A stretch of DNA of 7,070 bases from an uncultured Clostridia bacterium (GTDB lineage Bacteria; Bacillota; Clostridia; Christensenellales; DTU072), in contig CAKRAY010000077.1 in assembly GCA_934296355.1 (NCBI GenBank), forward strand, positions 1-7,070. The letters are read 5' to 3'. A program made the position numbers and the translations under genes. The notes under the pieces are model-generated. The model ran no database searches. It saw nothing but the letters and a program-made list of their open reading frames with translations, and was not told the origin of the DNA. Positions 1 to 7,070 of the stretch are shown here, piece by piece (positions within the stretch are counted from its first letter, which is position 1; the number at the start of each line of letters is the position of its first letter).

Positions 1-206
1 GCGCAAGAGAGGGCGTTTTAGTAATTAACGACGGCTTGTACGATAAAATTAGCGGAAAGAAAATCGCGCTTGCCGATTTAGTGGGAGATAAAGAAAAAAA
101 TCTTGCGCTTAACGTTTTTTTTAATAAGCCGAAAGAAATAATCGTTCCCGAACCTAATAAATACAGTGAAGATTTAATACGTTTTTTGAAAGCCCTCGGC
201 GAGTAA
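1..206 (+). CDS. C-terminal fragment of an unidentified protein (5' end outside window)
   Basis: An open frame enters from the left edge, with the first whole codon at base 3, and ends at TAA 204-206. It gives 67 residues, beginning AREGVLVINDGLYDKISGKK and ending IRFLKALGE. Codon use (GAA, AAA, GCG, TTA/CTT) resembles the genes that follow, and no other frame is as convincing here. The fragment is soluble and charged, with alternating beta-like (GVLVIND, KEIIVPEP) and helical (YSEDLIRFLKAL) stretches. It has no transmembrane segment and no motif I recognise. It does not resemble the C-terminus of RecF, so this is not the usual dnaA-dnaN-recF-gyrB neighbourhood. It probably belongs to a separate transcription unit, since a promoter lies between it and the next gene. 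I do not assign a function. Confidence 0.7.
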   Translation, partial: AREGVLVINDGLYDKISGKKIALADLVGDKEKNLALNVFFNKPKEIIVPEPNKYSEDLIRFLKALGE

Positions 207-208
207 AA

Positions 209-246
209 TCGAAGTAACCGCCGTCTTCCTATCGACTTGCGTTTTT
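209..246 (+). terminator. Possible weak rho-independent terminator of the upstream gene
   Basis: Right after the upstream stop codon, AAGT (212-215) can pair with ACTT (235-238). Continuing outward past one bulged G (239), C210-G211 pairs with C240-G241, and a run of six T (242-247) follows. The loop is long (about 19 nt) and the stem short, so this is weak. A second small hairpin lies at 258-271 (CGGGA, loop TATT, TCCCG) and is followed by a broken T-rich stretch. Some termination would be expected here because a new promoter begins at 285, but neither structure is strong. Confidence 0.3.
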
Positions 247-284
247 TGTGATTTTTTCGGGATATTTCCCGGCGCTTTTCTTCC

Positions 285-313
285 TTGACAAACTATTCGA
301 TATATGGTACTAT
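285..313 (+). promoter_or_regulatory. Strong sigma-A-type promoter driving the topoisomerase operon
   Basis: A perfect -35 hexamer TTGACA (285-290) is separated by exactly 17 bp from TACTAT (308-313), which matches TATAAT at four of six positions. TG at 305-306 gives an extended -10 (TGn just before the hexamer). Transcription would start near 320, leaving a 5' leader of about 75 nt that is very AT-rich. The -10 lies inside an imperfect dyad, GATATA (299-304) and TATATC (311-316), which might be an operator or simply alternating AT sequence. GTACTAT occurs at 307-313 and again at 334-340. This is the only convincing promoter in the window, so it probably serves all four downstream genes. Confidence 0.85.
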
Positions 314-383
314 ATCACGGTATCTTTTAGAAAGTACTATTTTTATTTATATTTATACGAAAATATAATGTTTTCTTACTAAC

Positions 384-391
384 AAAGGAGG
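384..391 (+). promoter_or_regulatory. Ribosome binding site of the topoisomerase B subunit
   Basis: AAAGGAGG at 384-391 is a near-full complement of the 16S rRNA 3' end. It sits 4 nt before the ATG at 396, which fixes the start of the first operon gene. Confidence 0.85.
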
Positions 392-395
392 ATTT

Positions 396-2372
396 ATGGC
401 GAAAAACGAATATACATCCAATGATATTGTCGTACTCGACGGGTTAGAACCCGTAAGAACAAGACCGGGTATGTACATCGGTACGACTGACATTAAGGGT
501 TTACACCATATTCTGTGGGAAATAGTAGATAACTCGATTGACGAAGTGGAAAACGGTTACGCTACGAGAGTCGACGTTATATTAAACGCGGACGGCTCGG
601 CTACGGTAGCGGATAACGGCCGAGGTATTCCGGTAGACAAAAACAAAGAGGGTTTTACCGGGGTAGAACTTGTTTTCGGTAAACTTCACGCGGGCGGAAA
701 ATTTAACGACGAAGTGTACAAGTTCAGCGCGGGTTTGCACGGCGTAGGCGCGAGCGTTACCAACGCGCTCAGCGAATGGCTTACCGCAGAGATTGCGCGT
801 GACGGAAAGTTGTACAGAATAGATTTCCATTCTCCTACCGTCAACGGGGTAACGAGAAGCGGTATAATTAAAGAAGGCTTAAGGGTAGTAGGCAAGACTA
901 AAAACAAGGGTACTACCGTAACGTTCAAGCCCGACCCGAAAGTTTTCGATACCGTGGAGTTCGATTCCGAGGAAATAAACAATAAATTGCGCGAGTACGC
1001 ATTTTTGACGCACGGACTTTTTATTACGTTCACCGACGAGAGAAACGTTACCGAAGAATCGCCGGCAATTCACTACGAGTATCACTTTGAAAACGGAATA
1101 ATAGATTTTGTTAAGTATCTTAACGAAGGCGTTGCGGACAATTATAACAAGATGATGTATTTCGAAGTCGAGAACGAACAAGTAAGAATACGTCTTGCCT
1201 TGCAACATAACAACGGCATTTCCGAAAGATTTTATAGTTTCGTAAATAACGTTAAAACCATCGAGGGCGGCACTCACGTAACGGGTTTCCGCTCGGCTTT
1301 TACGAGAAGTATGAACGCTTTTGCAAAAAATCACAACATGTTAAAAAACAAAAGCGCCGACCTTGTGGGAGACGATTTTAGAGAGGGTATGACGGCGGTT
1401 TTGGCTATAAAAATGCACAATCCGCAGTTCGAAGGACAAACGAAAGCAAAACTCGGCAACAAGTGGGTTAAAGACGTGGTAGAATCCTTGCTCGTAGACA
1501 AATTAAGCGAGTTTTTTGCCAATCCCAAGAATAAGCCGATAGGCGACTACATTATTAAAAAAGCGCTCGAAGTGGCGCAAGTAAGAGAGGTCGCGAAGCA
1601 CGCCGCGCAAGTAGAAAGGTCGAAAAACGCTATTTCAGGCACTGCGCTTGTAGGTAAATTTGCTTCTTGTACCGGAAAAACGCCCGAATTGAACGAGTTG
1701 TTTATAGTAGAGGGCGATAGCGCGGGCGGTAGCGCAAAACAAGGTAGGGATAGAAAAACCCAGGCTGTTTTACCCCTTAGAGGAAAACCTCTTAACGTAC
1801 TAAAGGCGAACAAGAAAAAGATTTACGAAAACGAAGAGATAAGGACGATTATAGCGGCGCTCGGTACCGGTATAGGCGTCGACTTCAAAATGAGCGATTT
1901 GCGTTTTCATAAAATCATAATTCTTTCCGATGCCGACTACGACGGTTATCATATAAGAACGCTTTTATTATCGTTCTTTTACAGATTGATGCCCGAACTT
2001 ATTACCGAAGGCAAAGTTTACGTCGGTATGCCGCCTTTATATAAAGTAGAAAAGAAAGGAAACGTTAAATATGCCTACGACGACGAAGAACTAGATAAAG
2101 TCGTAGAAGAGTTCAAGGCGTTTTCCGGAGAACTGAGAATACAAAGATATAAAGGTTTGGGCGAAATGAACAAGGACCAGTTATGGGATACTACGTTGAA
2201 TCCGCGTACGAGAATGTTGACGAGAGTTAAGATAGAGGACGCAATGGAAGCGAACGAACTAATAGATATCTTTATGACCGAGGGCGCGGAGAAAAGAAAA
2301 GATTACATTTTCAAATACGCTACGTTCAACAGAGTAGACGAATTTGCTCTCAAATACGGAGGAAAAGATTAA
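396..2372 (+). CDS. parE: Type IIA DNA topoisomerase subunit B (topoisomerase IV ParE / GyrB-like ATPase subunit)
   Basis: This is the ATPase and TOPRIM subunit of a type IIA topoisomerase. It dimerises on ATP binding and drives strand passage with the A subunit encoded next. The 658 residues match the Gram-positive GyrB/ParE length. In order they show: the GHKL ATPase (about 1-225) with catalytic Glu42 and Asn46 in WEIVDNS, Asp73 in DNGRG and the glycine loop GLHGVGAS (113-120); the transducer (about 226-400) with the QTK loop and its ATP-contacting Lys350; TOPRIM with EGDSAGG (439-445), PLRGK (460-464) and the metal-binding Asp512/Asp514/Asp516; and the tail with KGLGEMN (586-592). All catalytic residues are present, so it should be active. 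Tyr518 replaces the small residue normally following DxDxDG. The ATG at 396 follows an excellent ribosome site, and the stop shares one base with the next start. Stretches such as [10 protein letters not shown] and [12 protein letters not shown] resemble GyrB more than ParE. I use parE because the partner lacks a GyrA box; gyrB is a fair alternative. Confidence 0.93.
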   Translation: MAKNEYTSNDIVVLDGLEPVRTRPGMYIGTTDIKGLHHILWEIVDNSIDEVENGYATRVDVILNADGSATVADNGRGIPVDKNKEGFTGVELVFGKLHAGGKFNDEVYKFSAGLHGVGASVTNALSEWLTAEIARDGKLYRIDFHSPTVNGVTRSGIIKEGLRVVGKTKNKGTTVTFKPDPKVFDTVEFDSEEINNKLREYAFLTHGLFITFTDERNVTEESPAIHYEYHFENGIIDFVKYLNEGVADNYNKMMYFEVENEQVRIRLALQHNNGISERFYSFVNNVKTIEGGTHVTGFRSAFTRSMNAFAKNHNMLKNKSADLVGDDFREGMTAVLAIKMHNPQFEGQTKAKLGNKWVKDVVESLLVDKLSEFFANPKNKPIGDYIIKKALEVAQVREVAKHAAQVERSKNAISGTALVGKFASCTGKTPELNELFIVEGDSAGGSAKQGRDRKTQAVLPLRGKPLNVLKANKKKIYENEEIRTIIAALGTGIGVDFKMSDLRFHKIIILSDADYDGYHIRTLLLSFFYRLMPELITEGKVYVGMPPLYKVEKKGNVKYAYDDEELDKVVEEFKAFSGELRIQRYKGLGEMNKDQLWDTTLNPRTRMLTRVKIEDAMEANELIDIFMTEGAEKRKDYIFKYATFNRVDEFALKYGGKD

Positions 2373-4858
2373 TGTGCGCGAGAAAGAAAACGACTGTAAA
2401 CGTAGAGGATATTTACGAAGAAAAAATAGTAGATTGTACGCTTGAAAAGGCTATTCATTCGTATATGATGCCCTATGCCGAAAGTATCATTTTGGATAGA
2501 GCGTTGCCGAGAGTGGAGGACGGCTTAAAACCCGTTCAAAGGCGTATACTCTATACGATGCACGAACTTAATATGAAACCCGACGGTCCGTATAAAAAGT
2601 CGGCGCGTGTAGTCGGCGATTGCTTAGGTAAATACCATCCGCACGGCGATACTTCGGTTTACGGCGCAATGGTATATATGGCGCAAGATTTTAATATGCG
2701 TAACGTGCTGGTCGACGGTAACGGAAACTTCGGATCTATCGACGGCGACGGCGCGGCGGCAATGCGTTATACCGAAGTAAGACTTGCTCCGCTCGCTTGC
2801 GAATTGCTTAGAGATTTGGAAAAAGACACCGTGCAATGGGGAAAGAACTTCGACGACAGTTTGAAAGAACCCGAAGTATTACCCGGCAGGTTCCCTAATA
2901 TTCTCGTAAACGGCGCGAGCGGTATAGCAATAGGACTGGCAACCAACATTCCTCCGCACAACTTGACGGAAGTCATAGACGGTACGGTGGCGGTAATAGA
3001 CAACCCCAAAATTACCGTAGAAGAGTTATTGACGATTATTAAAGGACCCGATTTCCCGACCGGCGGTTTCGTCACGGAAGCGGATTCTTTCAAGACTATC
3101 TATTCGACCGGTAAAGGTAAAGTAACCATGCGCGCCAAGGTGGATATAGAAAACGACAACGGTCGCCAAAATATAATTATTCACGAAATACCTTACGGCG
3201 TAAATAAGAGTACGTTACAAATAAAAATAAAAGAATTAAGAGAAGAAGCGGCGGCGACGAAAGACCCGAAATTGGCTGTTTTGCTCGGAATACAGGAAAT
3301 CGTCGACGAATCGGACAGAAACGGAATAAGGGTAGCAATAAAGGTAAAAAAAGGCGAAGACGCCACGAAAATTCTCGAATTCCTCTACAAGAAGACCGAT
3401 TTGCAGTGCAATTTCTGTATTAATATGATGATGATTGCCGACGGCAGACCGCAACAACTCGGACTTATACCTGTATTGAAATACTATATAGCGCACCAAC
3501 GCGACGTGGTTTTGAGGAGAACGCAGTTCGACTTGAACAACGCTAAAAAAAGAGAGCATATATTGGACGGTTTCGCCATTATACTCCCCGATATCGACGG
3601 TGTGGTCGCGCTCATAAAGGCAAGCAGTTCTCGTTCCGACGCCAAGGATAAACTGAAAGCGAAATACAATCTTACGGATAGACAAGCGGACGCGATACTT
3701 GATTTGAAACTTGCAAGTCTTACCAAACTCGAAGTCACGAAGATAGAGAACGAACTTGCGGAAATAAAGAAACTAATCGCCCGTTTAACTAAAATAACGA
3801 ATTCGAAAGCGGAACAACTTAAAGTAGTGCGCGAAGAATTGCTCGAGGTAAGAAACAAGTTCAGAACGAGAAGACTTACGACCATCGTCGGCAGCCTTGC
3901 GGAAATAGAACACAACCCTTATGAAGCGGCAAACGGCAGTAAGAGAGGCTATCTCGTATGCGGAGTGAGAGGGGAATTGAGGTTTATCAGTAAGGTACAA
4001 TTCTTAAACGCCGCGGGAAGAATGAAGCCGACGGTACTTAACGAAGTGGTAAAAGAGCAAGTTTATGTTGACAAGAACATGCAAGCCTACGCGTTCACCG
4101 ACAAGGGTAATTGTTTAAGAATAAATACCAATAACTTAGACGAAACTCGATACGGAGATAAAGGCATATCGGTATTCGACTTGGCTCCCGACGCGGCAAT
4201 GGACGAGAGATGCGTAAAACTTCTCGTTTTCGGAGAGCAAGACGCCGAAAAGGAAATCTACTTCTTTACGAGAAACGGTATGGTAAAGAAATCGCTTGTC
4301 GGCGAATACGTAATCAATAAGTCATTCTATCAAGCGATAGTACTTAAAGACAACGATGAAGTAATTAACGTTGAAATAAGAGAACCGGATACGAATATAG
4401 TTATGATATCCGCCGATGGTAACGTGCTTAACGTACCGCATGAAGAATTCGGAGTTACCGGACGCAGAACGGGCGGTGTTATCGGTATGGCGCTTGAAGA
4501 CGGCGTAAAAATAGCCTACGCTTCGCAACACGAACTCGATTCTTACGATAATAGTTTATTAGGGGAAATCGTGTTTATTACAAAGAGCGGATTCGGCAAG
4601 AGAGTTTTGGCGTCGCAAGCGGACGTTTCGAAGCGCGCGCGTAAAGGTACTTCGTTAATCGAGGTAAGCCCGGACGATTTATTGTTTGCCGGAATGGTAA
4701 CGAACGCGTATGACGTGGTTATCGTTGACGAAGCGGGTAAAATCACGAGCGTAAATACCGAGGATATCCTTATGTCAAGACTTGTTAAGAGCAAAGGTAA
4801 ACCTTGCAACGTCCCCGACAACGCAATTTACGCGGTAAAGCATATAACGGAAGTGTAA
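2372..4858 (+). CDS. parC: Type IIA DNA topoisomerase subunit A (topoisomerase IV ParC; GyrA-like, no GyrA box)
   Basis: This is the DNA-cleaving and religating subunit, partner of the preceding B subunit. The 828 residues contain the breakage-reunion core (about 25-505): [10 protein letters not shown] (51-60), the winged-helix region GKYHPHGD (86-93), and catalytic Tyr133 preceded by Arg132 in AAMRYTE, which forms the 5'-phosphotyrosine link to DNA. NIPPHN (192-197), GPDFPTGG (225-232) and HEIPYGVNK (271-279) are family-typical. A charged helical stretch (about 452-500) forms the coiled-coil C-gate arm. The C-terminal domain (about 520-828) has repeated blades marked by [41 protein letters not shown] and EAGKITS, consistent with a six-bladed pinwheel. 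Where GyrA carries QRRGGKG, this protein reads NAAGRMKP (546-553), so the wrapping motif needed for negative supercoiling is missing, as in ParC. At the quinolone-contact positions it has Thr94 and Gly98 (E. coli GyrA Ser83 and Asp87). Translation starts at an ATG overlapping the previous stop (TAATG), with GGAGG at 2358-2362. Confidence 0.92.
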   Translation: MCARKKTTVNVEDIYEEKIVDCTLEKAIHSYMMPYAESIILDRALPRVEDGLKPVQRRILYTMHELNMKPDGPYKKSARVVGDCLGKYHPHGDTSVYGAMVYMAQDFNMRNVLVDGNGNFGSIDGDGAAAMRYTEVRLAPLACELLRDLEKDTVQWGKNFDDSLKEPEVLPGRFPNILVNGASGIAIGLATNIPPHNLTEVIDGTVAVIDNPKITVEELLTIIKGPDFPTGGFVTEADSFKTIYSTGKGKVTMRAKVDIENDNGRQNIIIHEIPYGVNKSTLQIKIKELREEAAATKDPKLAVLLGIQEIVDESDRNGIRVAIKVKKGEDATKILEFLYKKTDLQCNFCINMMMIADGRPQQLGLIPVLKYYIAHQRDVVLRRTQFDLNNAKKREHILDGFAIILPDIDGVVALIKASSSRSDAKDKLKAKYNLTDRQADAILDLKLASLTKLEVTKIENELAEIKKLIARLTKITNSKAEQLKVVREELLEVRNKFRTRRLTTIVGSLAEIEHNPYEAANGSKRGYLVCGVRGELRFISKVQFLNAAGRMKPTVLNEVVKEQVYVDKNMQAYAFTDKGNCLRINTNNLDETRYGDKGISVFDLAPDAAMDERCVKLLVFGEQDAEKEIYFFTRNGMVKKSLVGEYVINKSFYQAIVLKDNDEVINVEIREPDTNIVMISADGNVLNVPHEEFGVTGRRTGGVIGMALEDGVKIAYASQHELDSYDNSLLGEIVFITKSGFGKRVLASQADVSKRARKGTSLIEVSPDDLLFAGMVTNAYDVVIVDEAGKITSVNTEDILMSRLVKSKGKPCNVPDNAIYAVKHITEV

Positions 4859-4861
4859 AAA

Positions 4862-6751
4862 ATGAAAAAAGCCAAGTTTGTTTTGACATGGTTACTGATT
4901 ATCTCGGTGGCGGCAACCGTTTGCGTCGCGCTGACCGCATGTACTACAAAAAAAGCGGAATATCTTACCACCGACAAGATAAACAATTTTACCGAGGTTC
5001 AAAACGACAACGCGATGTATCTCGAATGGAATTACGGCTATAAGAATTCTCGCCCGACCATGATTCTTTTCCACGGAGAAACGGATAAAGAATTCGTTTT
5101 TAATTTGGATAAGAGAGTTTATAACGAGTCCGTAACCGACGCGTCGGAAACGATAAACCATAAAACTCTCGGCTGGAAAGCGCAAGGAATCAGAGAGGCT
5201 AAAGACGGAGATTATTACGACGTCGCCTTCTATTGGGAAAGAACGGCGAATATTAACGTGGGAATCTTACATTACGAGAAATTTGTTTACGACGAGAATA
5301 CCGAAAGCATTTTGACTAAGATACTCACGTCGTATAAAAGTCGCTATGTTTTAGACGGAGAAGTAAAAGAAGTGAATTTAGGTTATTCGCTTGCCGAAGT
5401 CGCTTCCGCTTATATAAACGAGGAACTGCAAAAACTCGGGCAAAAAGGCGAAGTACGCTACGTAGGTAACGGCGTGGGCGCAACGTTCGCATTATCGTGC
5501 GCATATTACGCCAATCTCTATACCGATACGAACTCTACCGTTTCGGCGTTAATGCCGTCAAGGGTTACCTTATGCGATCCCTATTACGACGTGGACGCGT
5601 TATCTTTTAAGGCGAGTTTCGACGAAAGTTTGGACGGAAGCGAAGGCTCGATAGGACTGATAGAAAAAGAGGTGAAAAGCCTCTCTTCGACGCCTACCGC
5701 CGTAGAAATCATAGAGAGTTTGGAACATTCTAAAAATAAAGAAAACGAGGAGATAAATTATGCTTACGAAACCGATAGAAATTTGGCGAAAGAGAGCATA
5801 AAAAATATTAAAGAAAATTCCGCTTATTTAACTTTGGAGGAAAGATATTCTTCTAACGAGAGTTTTCGCGATTATAAACAATATAAGAGAGTTGCCCTCG
5901 ATTGGTATTTGTACAGCGTTATAGGCAGCGACGACTCGTTCGAAAGAGCGAGCGGCGTAGGCGAGTTTCCCGCCGGTTATCCGCACGATATCGAGGATTT
6001 TGAAAACGTTTCAGATTTAAGCAGAACGAATTGGGGAGAAAACGCAACCAGACCGATTCTTAATAATAGGGCGATTTCTAACGATTACACGGAGAGCGCC
6101 GGCGCGAAACGCGGCTTTAATTACGGAATTTCTGCATGGACGCCCACGATTTACATCAAAACGTTGCAAGGCGTGGAGTTCGTTCAAAAAAGAGCGACCG
6201 ACAACGCGCCCGATTCCGACGCGCACGGAACGAGCAACTTTTTCTACGAGAATTTCGTATTAAACACTTTTAGAAGCGAGAATTATCAGTATGGTACGAA
6301 CTTAGGCTATACGACGATTTGCGGATATGTTTATAACGACCTTAATGCGGACGGAACGATGAACGACGGATACGGCAACGGAATCGCAAATGTAAAAATT
6401 CGCGTTACCGTAATGAATAACAGCGGTAAAGCGCTAGCAAAATTAACATTGAAAACCGACGAGAACGGCTTTTATTCGTTTAGGTTGTACGACAGCGTCA
6501 ACGGGAATAAAAATATAACGGCAAGCGAAAACGCCATTAGCGGACTGTACCTCGCCGAAGAATCGTTAACGATAAATCTCGAAGTCGATATTCCTCTAAA
6601 TTTAATTGCGCTTTCAAAAACCGCTTCGGGAACTTTTTATAATAACATGAAGAAAAATGGTTTTGAAAGCGGTATAACGAATATTACGATTTCGAAAGAA
6701 AACGCGCATACGACGCTTATAAGTAATTGTCTGATGAAGGAGAAAAATTGA
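4862..6751 (+). CDS. Lipoprotein with degenerate lipase-like alpha/beta-hydrolase fold and C-terminal SdrD B-like domain
   Basis: A 629-residue putative surface lipoprotein of unknown function. The N-terminus is a type II signal peptide: KKAK, a hydrophobic core (about 6-23), then lipobox LTAC with the lipidated Cys27. Residues about 60-245 read like the core of a lipase-type alpha/beta hydrolase: a strand ending in HG (PTMILFHG, 65-72), a second strand (YYDVAFYWE, 118-126), a helix (175-192), the nucleophile-elbow position (VRYVGNGVG, 198-206) and a strand ending in Asp (RVTLCDP, 234-240). A later DAHG (453-456) could supply the His. The expected GxSxG serine is Gly204, so the usual catalytic triad is broken. 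Residues about 485-545 (ICGYVYNDLNADG, then GNGIANVKIRV and TDENGFYSF) match the SdrD B/Cna-B-like beta-sandwich pattern with a likely calcium-binding loop, which suggests a stalk or adhesive role outside the membrane. The start is 3 nt after the preceding stop, with only a weak GGAAG (4849-4853), so translation may depend on coupling to the topoisomerase A gene. Confidence 0.85.
   Translation: MKKAKFVLTWLLIISVAATVCVALTACTTKKAEYLTTDKINNFTEVQNDNAMYLEWNYGYKNSRPTMILFHGETDKEFVFNLDKRVYNESVTDASETINHKTLGWKAQGIREAKDGDYYDVAFYWERTANINVGILHYEKFVYDENTESILTKILTSYKSRYVLDGEVKEVNLGYSLAEVASAYINEELQKLGQKGEVRYVGNGVGATFALSCAYYANLYTDTNSTVSALMPSRVTLCDPYYDVDALSFKASFDESLDGSEGSIGLIEKEVKSLSSTPTAVEIIESLEHSKNKENEEINYAYETDRNLAKESIKNIKENSAYLTLEERYSSNESFRDYKQYKRVALDWYLYSVIGSDDSFERASGVGEFPAGYPHDIEDFENVSDLSRTNWGENATRPILNNRAISNDYTESAGAKRGFNYGISAWTPTIYIKTLQGVEFVQKRATDNAPDSDAHGTSNFFYENFVLNTFRSENYQYGTNLGYTTICGYVYNDLNADGTMNDGYGNGIANVKIRVTVMNNSGKALAKLTLKTDENGFYSFRLYDSVNGNKNITASENAISGLYLAEESLTINLEVDIPLNLIALSKTASGTFYNNMKKNGFESGITNITISKENAHTTLISNCLMKEKN
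6737..6742 (+). promoter_or_regulatory. Ribosome binding site that identifies the TTG start of the ATP-grasp gene
   Basis: AAGGAG at 6737-6742 lies inside the end of the lipoprotein gene, 5 nt before TTG 6748-6750. No in-frame ATG comes near the conserved N-terminus; the first is at about residue 103, far inside the domain. This site therefore supports the TTG as the true start. Confidence 0.8.
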
Positions 6752-7070
6752 TAGGAGTTATCGTCGTTAACGGCTATTATAAGAGCGCGTCTTACACGTA
6801 TCAGGTCGACAGATTAAGAGAGGAGTTTTCTAAAAAAAACGTGACCGTAAGCATATACGAAAACAACTTGCCACAAATTAAAGGAAAAACTTTTTTTAAT
6901 TGCGATTTCGTTGTGTTTCTCGATAAAGACGTTAATTTTGCGCGGTGGTTAGAGAAAAATTCTATACGAGTTTTTAATTCGGCAGAGTCGATTGACATCG
7001 CCGACAATAAGATAAAAACGTACGTTAAGTTATCCGCTTATGATGACATCGGGATGCCAAAAAAGGTTTT
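6748..7070 (+). CDS. N-terminus of a RimK-family ATP-grasp ligase (3' end outside window)
   Basis: 107 residues are visible before the window ends, in a frame that stays open. The protein starts at TTG, overlapping the previous stop as TTGA, with AAGGAG 5 nt upstream. The pattern is that of the N-terminal pre-ATP-grasp domain of RimK-like ligases: a first beta strand IGVIVVNGYYKS (2-13), a helix (15-29), a strand CDFVVFLDKD (52-61), a helix ARWLEK (65-70), then the signature IRVFNSAESIDIADNKIKTY (73-92), in which the NSAE-DNK segment leads to TYVKL and IGMPK. In the family this segment precedes the ATP-binding central domain, and members join an amino acid such as glutamate to a carboxylate through an acyl-phosphate. 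The ATP-binding and metal residues lie beyond the window, so substrate and activity cannot be judged. Tight coupling to the lipoprotein suggests co-expression. The family assignment is fairly secure; calling it a glutamate ligase would be a guess. Confidence 0.85.
   Translation, partial: MIGVIVVNGYYKSASYTYQVDRLREEFSKKNVTVSIYENNLPQIKGKTFFNCDFVVFLDKDVNFARWLEKNSIRVFNSAESIDIADNKIKTYVKLSAYDDIGMPKKV

Noticed and set aside
1..206. C-terminus of RecF or RemB upstream of a canonical gyrB locus
   Set aside because: The visible 67 residues do not show the expected C-terminal features of either protein, and a separate strong promoter intervenes.
320..395. Possible riboswitch or leader peptide in the 5' leader
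   Set aside because: The leader is only about 75 nt, AT-rich, without stable conserved stems; the only small open frame (ATG at 304) begins before the predicted transcription start and lacks a ribosome site.
2651..2665. Acquired fluoroquinolone resistance mutation
   Set aside because: Thr94/Gly98 occur in a divergent paralogue, so a resistance call cannot be made without close relatives; kept only as a variation finding.
582..4821. Many minus-strand open frames of 65-151 codons
   Set aside because: All lie opposite clear topoisomerase coding sequence, lack ribosome sites and give low-information translations caused by codon bias of the real genes.
4804..5043. Plus-strand open frame of 79 codons across the topoisomerase A/lipoprotein junction
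   Set aside because: It overlaps two well-supported genes in another frame, has no ribosome site, and its translation (rich in Arg/Gln) resembles nothing; it is a shadow.
1..7070. Mobile element, CRISPR array, tRNA or rRNA
   Set aside because: No transposase, terminal inverted repeats, regular spaced repeats or cloverleaf-like segments were seen; the window is nearly all long coding frames.

Overview
This 7.07 kb window has about 40-45% GC by eye and all genes on the + strand. It looks like part of a low-to-moderate GC Gram-positive (Bacillota, probably Clostridia) chromosome. The reasons are strong AGGAGG-type ribosome sites, a textbook sigma-A promoter, tight gene packing, Gram-positive-length topoisomerase subunits (658 and 828 aa), a lipobox lipoprotein, and heavy use of AGA for Arg with TAA stops. 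An uncultured gut Clostridia lineage would fit, but that placement is inference.

Layout. Bases 1-206 are the last 67 codons of a gene I cannot identify. A 189-bp gap (207-395) follows. It holds weak terminator-like dyads, a near-consensus promoter (TTGACA, 17 bp, TACTAT, with an extended -10 TG) and a strong Shine-Dalgarno site. The promoter leads into four co-directional, almost touching genes. The first (396-2372) and second (2372-4858) encode the B and A subunits of a type IIA DNA topoisomerase, with start and stop overlapping by one base. The third (4862-6751) starts 3 nt later and encodes a lipoprotein: a lipase-like alpha/beta-hydrolase fold with a degraded nucleophile motif, followed by an SdrD B-like domain. 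The fourth starts at a TTG inside the third gene's stop codon (TTGA overlap) and runs off the window. Its N-terminus matches RimK-type ATP-grasp ligases.

How they work together. The two topoisomerase subunits form an A2B2 enzyme that passes one duplex through another using ATP. The B subunit reads as GyrB-like throughout. The A subunit has a full beta-pinwheel-like C-terminal domain but no recognisable GyrA box (QRRGGKG). That favours a topoisomerase IV (decatenating/relaxing) role, so I name the pair parE/parC, though the B subunit alone could be called gyrB. The lipoprotein and the ATP-grasp ligase have no obvious link to DNA topology. Their spacing suggests co-transcription and translational coupling, which is the oddest aspect of the locus.

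I see no mobile element, CRISPR array, tRNA or rRNA. The best candidates for something undescribed are the pseudo-hydrolase lipoprotein and its coupling to the topoisomerase and ligase genes.
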